From positions 1 to 64,000 of the forward strand of contig CAVWEN010000003.1 in the NCBI GenBank assembly GCA_963754045.1: DNA of 64,000 nt, given 5' to 3'. Positions 50,400 to 57,790 of the stretch are shown one piece after another. The notes below the pieces were generated by a model. The model worked only from the letters and a program-made list of their open reading frames with translations, had not been told where the DNA came from and ran no database searches. This stretch comes from JALZKA01 sp963754045. GTDB taxonomy: Bacteria; Actinomycetota; Thermoleophilia; Solirubrobacterales; 70-9. The position numbers and the translations under genes are program-made. Every line of letters starts with the position of its first letter. The stretch's first letter is position 1.

Positions 50400-50603
50400 T
50401 CAGGGAGGCGGGCGCATCTGCCGGCTTTGCGCGAGGTCCACGCAGACGACGCAGTACGGCCATGGCGGGTTCCACGGATAGCCGGTGACGTCCTTACCGC
50501 AGAGCGCCGTGTCGGGGTCGTCCATCTCGACGACGTGACAGAGCTCCTCGCCGAAGTCGCGAGGGCCGTCGGTGCGCTTGGGCTGTTCAACCGTCTTCGG
50601 CAA
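50400..50603 (-). CDS. small zinc-ribbon-like protein
   Basis: 67 aa. CHVVEMDDPDTALCGKDVTG then YPWNPPWPYCVVCVDL shows four Cys in a His-Cys/CxxC pattern (E-L-C-H...A-L-C-G-K...P-Y-C-V-V-C) typical of small actinobacterial zinc-binding proteins such as DUF3039. It is the last gene of a three-gene minus-strand group. Role unknown. Confidence 0.6.
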   Translation of the reverse strand: MPKTVEQPKRTDGPRDFGEELCHVVEMDDPDTALCGKDVTGYPWNPPWPYCVVCVDLAQSRQMRPPP

Positions 50604-50625
50604 GGGCCGCGACCCTATCGCGGGT

Positions 50626-50835
50626 TTACTCGTCGAGCGTTTTCACGAACACGATGCAGAAGGCGAGAGCGGCCATGCCGCCGGCCACGATCCAGTCCGG
50701 CCCGAGCGAGAACACGTTGTTCCACGCTTGCTCTTGCGCGTATGCCAACGCGAAGACGATCACCGCCACAACGGAACCGGACAAGAGCGCTCTGGCGACG
50801 AGGCCAGCGAACGCGGTCCAGTCCGATCGGCTCAC
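50626..50835 (-). CDS. small two-helix membrane protein
   Basis: 69 aa with two hydrophobic helices (LVARALLSGSVVAVIVFALAYA and LGPDWIVAGGMAALAFCIVF). No known family. Its ATG overlaps the stop of the upstream gene (ATGA, 50832-50835), so the two are co-translated. Confidence 0.6.
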   Translation of the reverse strand: MSRSDWTAFAGLVARALLSGSVVAVIVFALAYAQEQAWNNVFSLGPDWIVAGGMAALAFCIVFVKTLDE

Positions 50836-51167
50836 CGCTCGTCCTCGCGCTGCAGAGACAGCAGCTCACCCCAGATGTGCTGATAGACGCGGGAGCGCTC
50901 GCAACCCTGGCGATTGGCGACCGCGGACTTGAAGTTGTCGTAGTCGATGTCACTCGCAAGCTGGGCGAGGGCCGCGACCCACTCGGCTCGGGTGACAACG
51001 GCGCGGTGGCGATAGTCGGCCTGGTCGTCGGTCGTGATCCTCAGGATTGGGATCTGCTCGCGAAGCGCCTCGAGGTCGGCGCGTGCGCGAGCGCGGACGA
51101 GCAGCTTGTCGGGATCGCGCCGATGCGCGACGACGCTGTAGAAGCCTTGGGGGGTGAAGGTCCACAC
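50832..51167 (-). CDS. conserved small protein (actinobacterial, function unknown)
   Basis: 111 aa: MWTFTPQGFYSVVAHRRDPD, KLLVRARARADLEALREQIP, and WVAALAQLASDIDYDNFKSA then SRVYQHIWGELLSLQ. I recognise this pattern from a widespread actinobacterial family without assigned function. It is a soluble alpha/beta protein. First gene of a probable three-gene unit with the membrane protein and zinc-ribbon protein. Confidence 0.7.
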   Translation of the reverse strand: MWTFTPQGFYSVVAHRRDPDKLLVRARARADLEALREQIPILRITTDDQADYRHRAVVTRAEWVAALAQLASDIDYDNFKSAVANRQGCERSRVYQHIWGELLSLQREDER

Positions 51168-51249
51168 GGAGAGAGGGTCGGGGCGCTGCGGCTGAATCTG
51201 ACGTGGCGGACGTCAGGTTCAGCTCCACAGGCGGACCTTCTCTCTACCC

Positions 51250-51480
51250 ATGGATCTGCCCCGCCCAGCCACCGACCTCTACTTCGCCTACGGCTCGAAC
51301 CTGAACCGCGCCGCGACGGGCTGGTGTGTCGCTATTGCGGCGAGCGTCGGGTGCGGCGCCCGATTTCGAATCACTACGACCCGGAGGAAGGGAAGTGGTT
51401 GCACACACCCTGGTTCGTGGGCATGCTCGGCGCCTGCTCGGAGTGCCATCGCCTTGGTCGCTGCGGGTGTCGGTGATGCA
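51250..51480 (+). pseudogene. chimeric junction: gamma-glutamylcyclotransferase start and zinc-finger tail
   Basis: The ATG at 51250 begins MDLPRPATDLYFAYGSNLNR; LYFAYGSNLN is the conserved N-terminus of gamma-glutamylcyclotransferase-like (GGCT/AIG2) proteins, but the rest of that fold is absent. A different frame from about 51305 reads RDGLVCRYCGERRVRRPISN, HYDPEEGKWLHTPWFVGMLG, ACSECHRLGRCGCR and stops at 51476, a Cys-rich zinc-binding tail. The two seem joined by a deletion. Confidence 0.4.
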
Positions 51481-51492
51481 GGCCCTTGCCGT

Positions 51493-51828
51493 CTACTCGT
51501 GTTTCCGTGCGCACTCAATACACAGCGCGCTCTCGGGCGCCGACCTCAGACGGCGCTCCGCGATGTCGCGGCCGCAGTTGTCGCAGGTCCCATAGGAGCC
51601 TTCGTCGACCTTCGCTAGGGCACGTTCGATCCGCTGCTCGATCGCGTAGAGGTCATTCGCGACGCCCACGTTGGCGAACCGCGAGATCGCCTCGTTCGTC
51701 CCTTCGCCGATTCGCTTGCCGAAGCTGATTCCGCCGCCGGTCTCCGGTGGCTCGGTGAGCTCTTCGATGCGTGCCTTCACTTCGGCCAGGCGTGCGCGCA
51801 GGTCACGCTCGACATCGGCCAGGTTCAC
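51493..51828 (-). CDS. DksA/TraR-type C4 zinc-finger protein
   Basis: 111 aa from a GTG at 51828 that overlaps the upstream stop (GTGA), which fixes the start. A coiled-coil helix pair (VERDLRARLAEVKARIEELT, YAIEQRIERALAKVDEGSYG) leads to TCDNCGRDIAERRLRSAPES and ALCIECARKHE, the four-Cys zinc finger (CxxC...CxxC). The acidic pair at the coiled-coil tip typical of DksA is not clear. Proteins of this size modulate RNA polymerase through its secondary channel; that role is inferred. Translated with the GIY-YIG-like gene. Confidence 0.85.
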   Translation of the reverse strand: MNLADVERDLRARLAEVKARIEELTEPPETGGGISFGKRIGEGTNEAISRFANVGVANDLYAIEQRIERALAKVDEGSYGTCDNCGRDIAERRLRSAPESALCIECARKHE

Positions 51829-52430
51829 GAGCGCAGCCCTTCCTTCTCGTCCCACTCGAGCTCGCCGCCCTCGACCAGGGTCTTGACTCGACGCTGGAGA
51901 GCCGCTCGCTGCACGTGGGCGAACATGCCATAGGCGGGAGGCGGGTCAGCCAGATCGAGGTGTTTCTCCACCCAGAATCCTCGGGTTCCGTAGAGCAGTT
52001 CGGCGCAGGTCTCCGGGCTGAGCTTCTTCCAGGAGCTGTCCACCAGCTCGTGGATGGCCGTGTCGAGGTGCTCCACCACCTTGTCGACCCGCTTCGCGCC
52101 CCACTCCTTGATCGACGCCGACTTCAGGCCGTGGGACGTGCCGTCGCAGTGGGCGACGAACCCGCAGCGTGCGAGCTCCCGCGCCCGGCGTTGCTCGGCT
52201 TCGAGCGCCGTCTTGGAACCCTTGAACGGGCCGAGGTCCTCGTAAAGGTCAGGCCGCAAGCGCAGCCCGAACCGCTTCACGAGCCGGCCGCTCTTGTAGC
52301 CGCGGAGGTGCTGGGCGAGGCGCAGCTCCGGGTCGCGAGCGGACGACCCGACGTAGACCCAGGGAATCCGCGGGTCGCGACGCTTCCCGGCTTCGGGTTT
52401 CAACTCGATGACGTAGACGCGGGAAGGCAT
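51825..52430 (-). CDS. GIY-YIG-like predicted nuclease
   Basis: 201 aa. The start PSRVYVIELKPEAGKRRDPR, IPWVYVGSSARDPELRLAQH, LRGYKSGRLVKRFGLRLRPD fits the GIY-YIG fold: strand VYVIEL, then WVYVG, then R in RLAQH. FKGSKTALEAEQRRARELAR would carry the catalytic Glu. The rest (FVAHCDGTSHGLKSASIKEW) is not assigned. Usually such proteins are DNA-cleaving or repair nucleases; activity is inferred from motif spacing. Its stop overlaps the DksA-like gene start. Confidence 0.6.
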   Translation of the reverse strand: MPSRVYVIELKPEAGKRRDPRIPWVYVGSSARDPELRLAQHLRGYKSGRLVKRFGLRLRPDLYEDLGPFKGSKTALEAEQRRARELARCGFVAHCDGTSHGLKSASIKEWGAKRVDKVVEHLDTAIHELVDSSWKKLSPETCAELLYGTRGFWVEKHLDLADPPPAYGMFAHVQRAALQRRVKTLVEGGELEWDEKEGLRS

Positions 52431-52467
52431 CTCGGGAACTCAGGCCCTATCGTGCGCGGGGAGGGGG

Positions 52468-53190
52468 ATGGGGCCGATCAGCTTGGTGTGGAGATTGACG
52501 TTGGCGGTGGCACTCTTCGTCCTCGTGGGCGCCGCGGCGACGCCGCAGCCCGCCGAGGCCAAGCCGTGGCTCAGCGTCGACGGCAAGCGCCTGGTCAACA
52601 AGCGCGGCAAGCCCGTCCAACTCCGCGGCGTCAACCGCTCGGGCACCGAATACGCGTGCGCACAAGGATTCGGGTTCTTCGACTCGCCCACGCCTGACCA
52701 GCCTGACAGCCGAGCGATGGTGCGGGCGATCCGCTCCTGGAAGGCGAACGCGGTGCGGGTGCCGCTGAATGAGCACTGCTGGCTCGGGATCAACGGCGTC
52801 GCCGACGAGCTCGGCGGAGTCGAGTACCGGCGCGCCGTCGCCACCTACGTGAAGCGGATCCAGCGCGTGGGGATGTACGCGATCCTCGACCTTCACGTCG
52901 TCGGGCCGGGCTCGTATCCCGCCTCCCAGTCGGTCAACGGCCTGCGTCCGGCGCCCGACGCCGATCACGCGATCGACTTCTGGCGCTCGGTCGCGCAGCG
53001 CTTCGGCGGCAACCGCGGGGTCGTCTTTGACGTCTACAACGAGCCGAACGGCCCGATCGGCTGGCCCTGCCTCCGCGATGGCTGCCGGATCACCTTCGAC
53101 AACTACGACCCGAATGTGCCCGACTACGACTCGGTCGGAACCCAGCGCCTCGTTCGCGTCGATCCGGCCGCGCGGGTGCGCGCAACGTGA
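52468..53190 (+). CDS. GH5-like glycoside hydrolase, N-terminal part (split gene)
   Basis: 240 codons. Signal peptide LTLAVALFVLVGAAATPQPA, then PWLSVDGKRLVNKRGKPVQL, RGVNRSGTEYACAQG, ANAVRVPLNEHCWLG, AILDLHVVGPGSYP and VVFDVYNEPNGPIGW, the first six beta-alpha units of a GH5 cellulase-like barrel. The acid/base Glu is in YNEP (residue 192). After VGTQRLVRVDPAARVRAT the frame stops at TGA, whereas the barrel continues in another frame at 53187. Extracellular beta-glycan cleavage is expected if both parts are made. Confidence 0.8.
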   Translation: MGPISLVWRLTLAVALFVLVGAAATPQPAEAKPWLSVDGKRLVNKRGKPVQLRGVNRSGTEYACAQGFGFFDSPTPDQPDSRAMVRAIRSWKANAVRVPLNEHCWLGINGVADELGGVEYRRAVATYVKRIQRVGMYAILDLHVVGPGSYPASQSVNGLRPAPDADHAIDFWRSVAQRFGGNRGVVFDVYNEPNGPIGWPCLRDGCRITFDNYDPNVPDYDSVGTQRLVRVDPAARVRAT

Positions 53191-53591
53191 TCATGGTGCC
53201 CGGACTCGCGTTCTCGAGCGACCTGAGCCGCTGGCGCGAGTACCGCCCGCGCGACCCGCTACGCCGCCTTGCGGCCTCGTTTCACAGCTACGAGGAACCG
53301 CTCGGCGATTGCTTTGCCGAGTGCTGGCGGAAGACGATCGCCCCGCTCGCCAGGCGTACGCCGGTCGTAACCGGCGAGCTTGGCGACACCGACTGCAACC
53401 ACGACCACATCGACAGCTTCATGCGCTTCGCCGATCGCCACGGCGTCTCCTACCTGGGCTGGGCCTGGGACGCGACCGAGTACGGCTACTGGGATTGTTC
53501 GAGCGGCCCGGCCTTGATCAAGAGCTACGACGGCACGCCGACCGCGTTCGGCGCCGGGTTGCGGGCGCACCTACGCGCCAGGGCCCGCTGA
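53187..53591 (+). CDS. GH5-like glycoside hydrolase, C-terminal part (split gene)
   Basis: 134 codons starting at a GTG that overlaps the stop of the first part (GTGA). VIMVPGLAFSSDLSRWREYR, LAASFHSYEEPLGDCFAECW, TPVVTGELGDTDCNHDHIDS, GVSYLGWAWDATEYG complete the GH5 barrel. The nucleophile Glu is in TGELG (codon at 53376). Upstream in this frame GAGARN-type codons (AGARN) immediately precede VIM, so the natural protein likely read straight through; a single frameshift at about 53150-53185 separates the two catalytic Glu residues. Confidence 0.75.
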   Translation: MIMVPGLAFSSDLSRWREYRPRDPLRRLAASFHSYEEPLGDCFAECWRKTIAPLARRTPVVTGELGDTDCNHDHIDSFMRFADRHGVSYLGWAWDATEYGYWDCSSGPALIKSYDGTPTAFGAGLRAHLRARAR

Positions 53592-53674
53592 CCTAACCGT
53601 GTAGCAACTGTGCTGACTTTGAGTTACGTGAGCCGGGTCACTTGAAATGGCGTACGTAGTGCCAAACTCTCGGC

Positions 53675-53878
53675 ATGGGCGACGATCGGCCAAAGGCAAG
53701 GCCCGCCACCCCGGAAGAAGTGGCAGAGGCTTTGAGGGAATGCGGCTTGGAACGCGTCGAGGACCTCGATGTGCTTGATCCGTTGCCCGAGGGCACGGTC
53801 GTCCAGGACTTCGAGCCCTGGGGCGAGTTGATCGCCTCCTTCGAACGCTCTGCGCGGCCCGCTCCGACCCGCGGCTGA
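53675..53878 (+). CDS. small acidic protein of unknown function
   Basis: 67 aa: MGDDRPKARPATPEEVAEAL, RECGLERVEDLDVLDPLPEG, TVVQDFEPWGELIASFERSA. An amphipathic helix (EEVAEALRECGLERVEDLDV) is visible, no membrane helix. No family recognised. AAACTCT-type sequence precedes the ATG, with no ribosome-binding site. Confidence 0.45.
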   Translation: MGDDRPKARPATPEEVAEALRECGLERVEDLDVLDPLPEGTVVQDFEPWGELIASFERSARPAPTRG

Positions 53879-54140
53879 TTTGCCGCGTACGGTCGAGCGC
53901 CCGCCCTACCGTCGGGCTCGCAAGCGCCTGGGATCGATCCGATGTGCGGAGCTCGACAGACAGCTCTGGGCTCCGACCATGGATTACGTCGTGGCCTCAA
54001 TGGCTAACAGGTCAGAGGAGTTCATCGGTTCGGCAGCTGCTGGCTTTGCTTGGGTGCAGCTCACCGATTTCGAGGTTCTAATGCGAGTGGTTCCACACCA
54101 GGAACGGTTTGATCTCCTCAACGTTCGAGAACTCTGAGAA

Positions 54141-54734
54141 TCAGATCACCTGATGCAGCCGCCGGCCCATCGCCGCCTGGCTCGAGCCGAACATCTCGCA
54201 GAGCTCTTCGAAGTCCCGCGTCGTCTCGCGGTAGTGGTGTTTCAGCAGCGCCGCCGGGATGCACAGCTCGGCCGCGAATGCGTTGGCCTCGTCCTCCTCG
54301 GGTGGGAGCGGCGGACGCTTGGCGCGGAGCTTGTCGTGGTCGGCCTCATCGGGGGTGATCACGCCGCGGCGGCAGAAGAGCGATTGCTGACCGGGCTTGT
54401 GCATCACCCAGTGGCCCAGCTCATGGGCCATCGTGAAGCGCTTTCGCCCAGGCCATTGCTGGGCCTCGGCGGCGTTGCACCAGATCTGGCGCTCGTCGAC
54501 GAGGAGCAGGCCGGAGAGGGACTGGTCGGCCTCGAGCTGCGGGCAGCCGGGAGCGGCGGTCATGTCGTCGACCTCGACGACGTGCAGGCCGAAGCAACTG
54601 TCGACGATGTCGTCAACGGGGACGGGGAGGGTGCGTCCGTCCCAGAGCCACTCGGGCACGCTTTCGAGCACCGCCCGCGCTCTCGCCTCGATCCACTCCA
54701 TCGCGCGCTCGATCGTATGCCCTGGCCTGGTCAA
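54141..54734 (-). CDS. ImmA/IrrE-family metallo-endopeptidase
   Basis: 197 aa. The peptidase core has RKRFTMAHELGHWVMHKPGQ (HExxH) and, about 40 residues later, EEDEANAFAAELCIPAALLK with the third zinc ligand Glu. The N-terminal part (RARAVLESVPEWLWDGRTLP, VDDIVDSCFGLHVVEVDDMT) and C-terminal FGSSQAAMGRRLHQV helix are usual for ImmA/IrrE proteins, which cleave transcriptional repressors such as ImmR. It is the last gene of a four-gene unit and its ATG overlaps the preceding stop (ATGA, 54731-54734). Confidence 0.85.
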   Translation of the reverse strand: MTRPGHTIERAMEWIEARARAVLESVPEWLWDGRTLPVPVDDIVDSCFGLHVVEVDDMTAAPGCPQLEADQSLSGLLLVDERQIWCNAAEAQQWPGRKRFTMAHELGHWVMHKPGQQSLFCRRGVITPDEADHDKLRAKRPPLPPEEDEANAFAAELCIPAALLKHHYRETTRDFEELCEMFGSSQAAMGRRLHQVI

Positions 54735-54961
54735 CGGGCTGGGGTGATCGAGCGGGCGATCGTCGCCCAGTGGCGCAGCGTCTTTAGATCTTGCGGCGCT
54801 CCGGCACCCTTTGACGCGGTCGCCAGCTCGCCCTGCAGGCGGCGCTCGATGGCTTCGTGGTCGAGGAGGACACTTGCCAGCAGGTTGGCCAGCTCCCAGT
54901 CGTTCTCACGAAGCGCGAACGCAAACAGCGCGTAGAGGTCGTGTTGGCGCCTTCGGGCCAT
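54731..54961 (-). CDS. small helical protein of the sigma/ImmA module
   Basis: 76 aa: MARRRQHDLYALFAFALREN, DWELANLLASVLLDHEAIER, RLQGELATASKGAGAPQ. It is all-helical, with no membrane segment or known domain. Its stop overlaps the ImmA/IrrE start, so the proteins are probably made in equal amounts. A gap of 95 bp separates it from the XRE-like gene. It could be an adaptor or substrate-recognition partner of the protease, but the sequence does not show it. Confidence 0.6.
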   Translation of the reverse strand: MARRRQHDLYALFAFALRENDWELANLLASVLLDHEAIERRLQGELATASKGAGAPQDLKTLRHWATIARSITPAR

Positions 54962-55056
54962 TCCATGCGCTGGTCGGGCTCGGGCATGCGAACCTGACCG
55001 GCGGTGAACGTCGCGCGCTGCGCCCTATAGACGGCCGTAAGCGACGTTCGGTGCGC

Positions 55057-55707
55057 TCAGGGGCCGCCGGTGAACAGCTCGTCCACCGCCGCGGCCTCGG
55101 GGTCGGACTCGGCTGGGCTCGCCTGGCCGGGGACCGTTTCCGTGTGGTCGCCGTAGGCGGGATCCTGCACGGCCTTCCGGGCGAAGGCGATCGCCTTACC
55201 CGCGTCGGCTTGGCCTGCGATCGCGATCCGGCCCGCGGCGCGCAGGCGCTCGGCGCTCTCGCCGAGGATCTCGCCGAGCGTGTCGAGGACCCGGTCCGAG
55301 ACCCCCTCGGCCGGCAGCTTGCCGTTCTCCATCTGGTGGTAGTAGGCCTCGACGCGCGCCGTTTGCTCCGGGTGGCCGATGCCGGCCGCCAGCCGCTCGA
55401 CGAGTTGGCGGCGTAGCAGCTCGGCGCGGTTTCGAAGCGCCGGGAGCAGCTCGCGCCAGCTCTCGGCGACCGACTCGTCGCCCCAGTCGGCGCTGATTCG
55501 CTCGGCCATCGCCTCCGCGCGCGAACCGGCGTAGGCCTTCGGGTCCCAGGCCTTGCCGGGCGAGCGCAGTAGATAGGCGTCGATCAGCGCCTCGAGCTCG
55601 CGACGGTCGGCGCCTTCGACCTGGGCCAGGTAATCGCGCGGGTCGGCCTTGCCGCCCGAGCTGTGATCGGCGATGTACTCGGATAGGAGGGTGTCGACGT
55701 CGGGCAT
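55057..55707 (-). CDS. XRE-like DNA-binding protein of the sigma/ImmA module
   Basis: 216 aa. Central segment TARVEAYYHQMENGKLPAEG, VSDRVLDTLGEILGESAERL resembles the second half of an XRE-type helix-turn-helix (V-x-x-Y-Y-x-x-M/L-E-x-G-x-L ... V-x-x-R-V-x-x-x-L). The N-terminal half is acidic and helical (DTLLSEYIADHSSGGKADPR). The acidic disordered tail ends DELFTGGP. It starts 3 bp after the sigma gene stop. By analogy with ImmR it could be the repressor or anti-sigma factor cleaved by the downstream protease; that is inference. Confidence 0.6.
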   Translation of the reverse strand: MPDVDTLLSEYIADHSSGGKADPRDYLAQVEGADRRELEALIDAYLLRSPGKAWDPKAYAGSRAEAMAERISADWGDESVAESWRELLPALRNRAELLRRQLVERLAAGIGHPEQTARVEAYYHQMENGKLPAEGVSDRVLDTLGEILGESAERLRAAGRIAIAGQADAGKAIAFARKAVQDPAYGDHTETVPGQASPAESDPEAAAVDELFTGGP

Positions 55708-55710
55708 TTC

Positions 55711-56346
55711 CTAGTCACTTTCCAGCTCGTCGCGCAGATCACTGCGAAAGCGGCTGGCGATCTGGTGCACGTTCTGGTCGCTCATCGGCGGATCGAGGTC
55801 TGGAAAGAAGGTATTGACCTTCTCCGCGGTCTCCTTCGCGGTGTAGCCCTCGAAGACGTAGTGGTCGACGACGGCGCGGTGGTGGTCTGCCTCAAGCGAG
55901 CCGTAGATGCGATCGACGCAATCCTGCGCATCCACCCTGCCGATCTCGCCCTGGTCGACCGCCGCGTCGGGTGCCCTGGGTCCTTTCTCGGAGTCATCTT
56001 CCTCGGGTAGCCGGTCGACCGGCTTGCGCGAGTCGTAGAAGTCGGCGATTCGCCTGGCGAGCACGCGCTTGATGAAGTTGACCGCCTCGCCGACCGCCTC
56101 CCCATCGAATCGCGCGCGGAAGACGTCACGGATCGTCTGCGCGGCCATGTCCTCGGCGTCGTCCCAGCTGGGCATCTTCGAGGAGGCGATGCGCGCAAGG
56201 TCGGTGAAGCGCCGGTTGGCGAACACGCCCAGGCCTAAACGCGCGGCGTCGAGGTTGCCGGCCTCGCGCGCCTTGGCCACGTAGTCGATCAGCTGCTCGT
56301 CCGGCAGCTTGGCCAACTCGTAGTCCTTCATCTCCCGAAAGCTCAC
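55711..56346 (-). CDS. ECF-like RNA polymerase sigma factor
   Basis: 211 aa from a GTG at 56346. Region 2 is FTDLARIASSKMPSWDDAED, MAAQTIRDVFRARFD, EAVGEAVNFIKRVLARRIADFYDSRK; the first two segments match the DDA-E-D core-binding helix of ECF sigma factors (D-A-E-D-x-x-Q-x-x-x-x-x-F/A-x). An acidic linker (RLPEEDDSEKGPRAPDAAVD) leads to region 4 (DHHRAVVDHYVFEGYTAKET, AEKVNTF, SDQNVHQIASRFRSDLRDEL), the -35-binding helix-turn-helix. It is the first gene of the module with XRE-like, small and ImmA/IrrE genes. Target promoters unknown. Confidence 0.75.
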   Translation of the reverse strand: MSFREMKDYELAKLPDEQLIDYVAKAREAGNLDAARLGLGVFANRRFTDLARIASSKMPSWDDAEDMAAQTIRDVFRARFDGEAVGEAVNFIKRVLARRIADFYDSRKPVDRLPEEDDSEKGPRAPDAAVDQGEIGRVDAQDCVDRIYGSLEADHHRAVVDHYVFEGYTAKETAEKVNTFFPDLDPPMSDQNVHQIASRFRSDLRDELESD

Positions 56347-56652
56347 CGCTGCATCCCCAACATCCCTTTGTCGCGACTCACGCAGTCGTTCTGACGCGGC
56401 CACGAGGCTCGGGCGAATCTACCGGGCGGGCGTCGGAAGTGCGGATTGATGCTTGGGCGCGCCACCACGCCTCCCGGCCTGGTGGCCCGTTGCTCCGCCT
56501 CCGTCCAGTGGCCCCTTACTCTGCTCCTCGTGTAGTAACGGGCCACTCGACGGGCAGGGGACGGGCGTGTTGAGGATCTGGCGCAGGTGCGCGATCAGGG
56601 CGGCACACCCTGCGCGTCACCCGTGAGCCGGGGCCTGGGATCTTCGCTAACC

Positions 56653-56841
56653 GTGGACCTCCAGGCGCGGATGGACGATCTCGAGAAGCGCTTTCGGGCG
56701 TTGCTTGACCGGGGTGGGCTCGACCAGCCCGACGAGGTCGAGCACGACGCGCTGGCCGAGGAGCTCGTCTTCATGTGGCACACGGAGAAGGTCGCGATCG
56801 TCGTCGAGCCCGATGAGGATGGGCCGACGCCGCCACTCTGA
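56653..56841 (+). CDS. small acidic helical protein
   Basis: About 62 aa if started at the GTG at 56653 (VDLQARMDDLEKRFRALLDR); earlier GTG codons at 56587 and 56623 give less protein-like sequence. GGLDQPDEVEHDALAEELVF and MWHTEKVAIVVEPDEDGPTP complete it. No family recognised; the predicted helix pair could form a coiled coil. It stands alone, facing away from the sigma factor gene. Confidence 0.45.
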   Translation: MDLQARMDDLEKRFRALLDRGGLDQPDEVEHDALAEELVFMWHTEKVAIVVEPDEDGPTPPL

Positions 56842-56945
56842 ATGGACGCCGCCACTCTGAGCGAATAGTGCCGACGCGGCGCCCTCGTCGGGCTAAGACG
56901 TGACCGGCTGTACCCGATCTCCGACCATCCCTTCCGGGCAGCTCG

Positions 56946-56975
56946 TTGACAGGTGACTATTTAGTCACATATACT
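56946..56975 (+). promoter_or_regulatory. ArsR-gene promoter with embedded operator
   Basis: -35 TTGACA (56946-56951), 18-bp spacer, -10 TATACT (56970-56975); the ATG at 56983 is 7 nt further, so the transcript should be leaderless. The spacer holds a perfect palindrome GTGACTA-TT-TAGTCAC (56953-56968), ideally placed for an autoregulated ArsR repressor to block RNA polymerase. Confidence 0.8.
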
Positions 56976-56982
56976 CTCCGGC

Positions 56983-57291
56983 ATGGACGCGGTGTTCAAG
57001 GCCCTTGCCGACCCGACGCGCCGGTCGTTGCTCGACCGGCTCTTTGACGAGGACGGTCAGACGCTGAGCGCGCTCGAGGGTGCGCTGCCGATGACGCGCT
57101 TCGGGGTGATGAAGCACCTGCGGGTGCTCGAGGACGCGGGCCTGATCACGACACGGAAGCAGGGGCGCGAGAAGCTCCACTTCCTCAACGCGGTCCCGAT
57201 CAGGCTCATCCACGACCGGTGGGTGAGCAAATTCGCAGAGTCGTGGGTCGCAGGGCTCAGCGGCCTGAAATCCGAGCTCGAGGAGGAGTAA
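56983..57291 (+). CDS. ArsR-family transcriptional regulator
   Basis: 102 aa. MDAVFKALADPTRRSLLDRL, FDEDGQTLSALEGALPMTRF, GVMKHLRVLEDAGLITTRKQ, GREKLHFLNAVPI is the winged helix-turn-helix of the ArsR subgroup that pairs with AHSA1 genes; metal-binding Cys are absent, so the signal is probably not a metal. It represses its own promoter by the dyad at 56953-56968. Its stop overlaps the start of the AHSA1-like gene (TAATG). Confidence 0.9.
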   Translation: MDAVFKALADPTRRSLLDRLFDEDGQTLSALEGALPMTRFGVMKHLRVLEDAGLITTRKQGREKLHFLNAVPIRLIHDRWVSKFAESWVAGLSGLKSELEEE

Positions 57292-57779
57292 TGGACGAGT
57301 ACAGGGTGATCGAAGGTACCGGCGCGATGACGGTGTTCGAGATCTACATCAAGACGACGCCGGAGCGGCTTTGGGAGGCGATCACAGACCCGAAGATGCG
57401 CGCCAAGTACAGCTTCGGGGTGGAGACGCACTCGGACTGGACCGAGGGCGCGATCTACAAGGGCGAGGTTCCCGGCGTAATCGAGATCGCCGAGGGCACA
57501 GTGCTCGAGGTGGACCCGCCGCGCCGGCTCGTGCAGAGCTTCAACGCGCTGTGGTCCGACGAAGTGCGCGCCGAGGGCGAGTCGCGCGTGACCTGGGAGA
57601 TCCAGCCGGTCGGCACCTCGTGCCGCCTGCGCGTGACCCACGACCGGCTCGCCGAGGGCGCCAACAACGAGCTGTGGGGCGGCTGGCCGATGATCCTCTC
57701 CGGCCTCAAGACCCTGCTGGAGACGGGCGAGCAGCTCGACACCCCGGGTTCCCTGCGATACGAGAACGCCACGGGCTAG
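57291..57779 (+). CDS. SRPBCC (AHSA1-like) protein
   Basis: 162 aa. AMTVFEIYIKTTPERLWEAI, TDPKMRAKYSFGVETHSDWT, EGTVLEVDPPRRLVQSFNAL, LRVTHDRLAEGANNELWGGW, PMILSGLKTLLETGEQL belong to the START-like AHSA1 family, which binds hydrophobic ligands. AGGAGGAG lies immediately before the ATG and the gene overlaps the ArsR stop, so it is co-expressed and probably the regulator's target. Physiological ligand unknown. Confidence 0.85.
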   Translation: MDEYRVIEGTGAMTVFEIYIKTTPERLWEAITDPKMRAKYSFGVETHSDWTEGAIYKGEVPGVIEIAEGTVLEVDPPRRLVQSFNALWSDEVRAEGESRVTWEIQPVGTSCRLRVTHDRLAEGANNELWGGWPMILSGLKTLLETGEQLDTPGSLRYENATG

Positions 57780-57790
57780 CCCTCCGGACC

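Noticed and set aside
53880..54137. 85-codon plus-strand frame between the small acidic protein and the ImmA gene
   Set aside because: TTG start, no ribosome-binding site, no recognisable pattern; may be a gene but cannot be supported. The ~260-bp stretch otherwise shows nothing.
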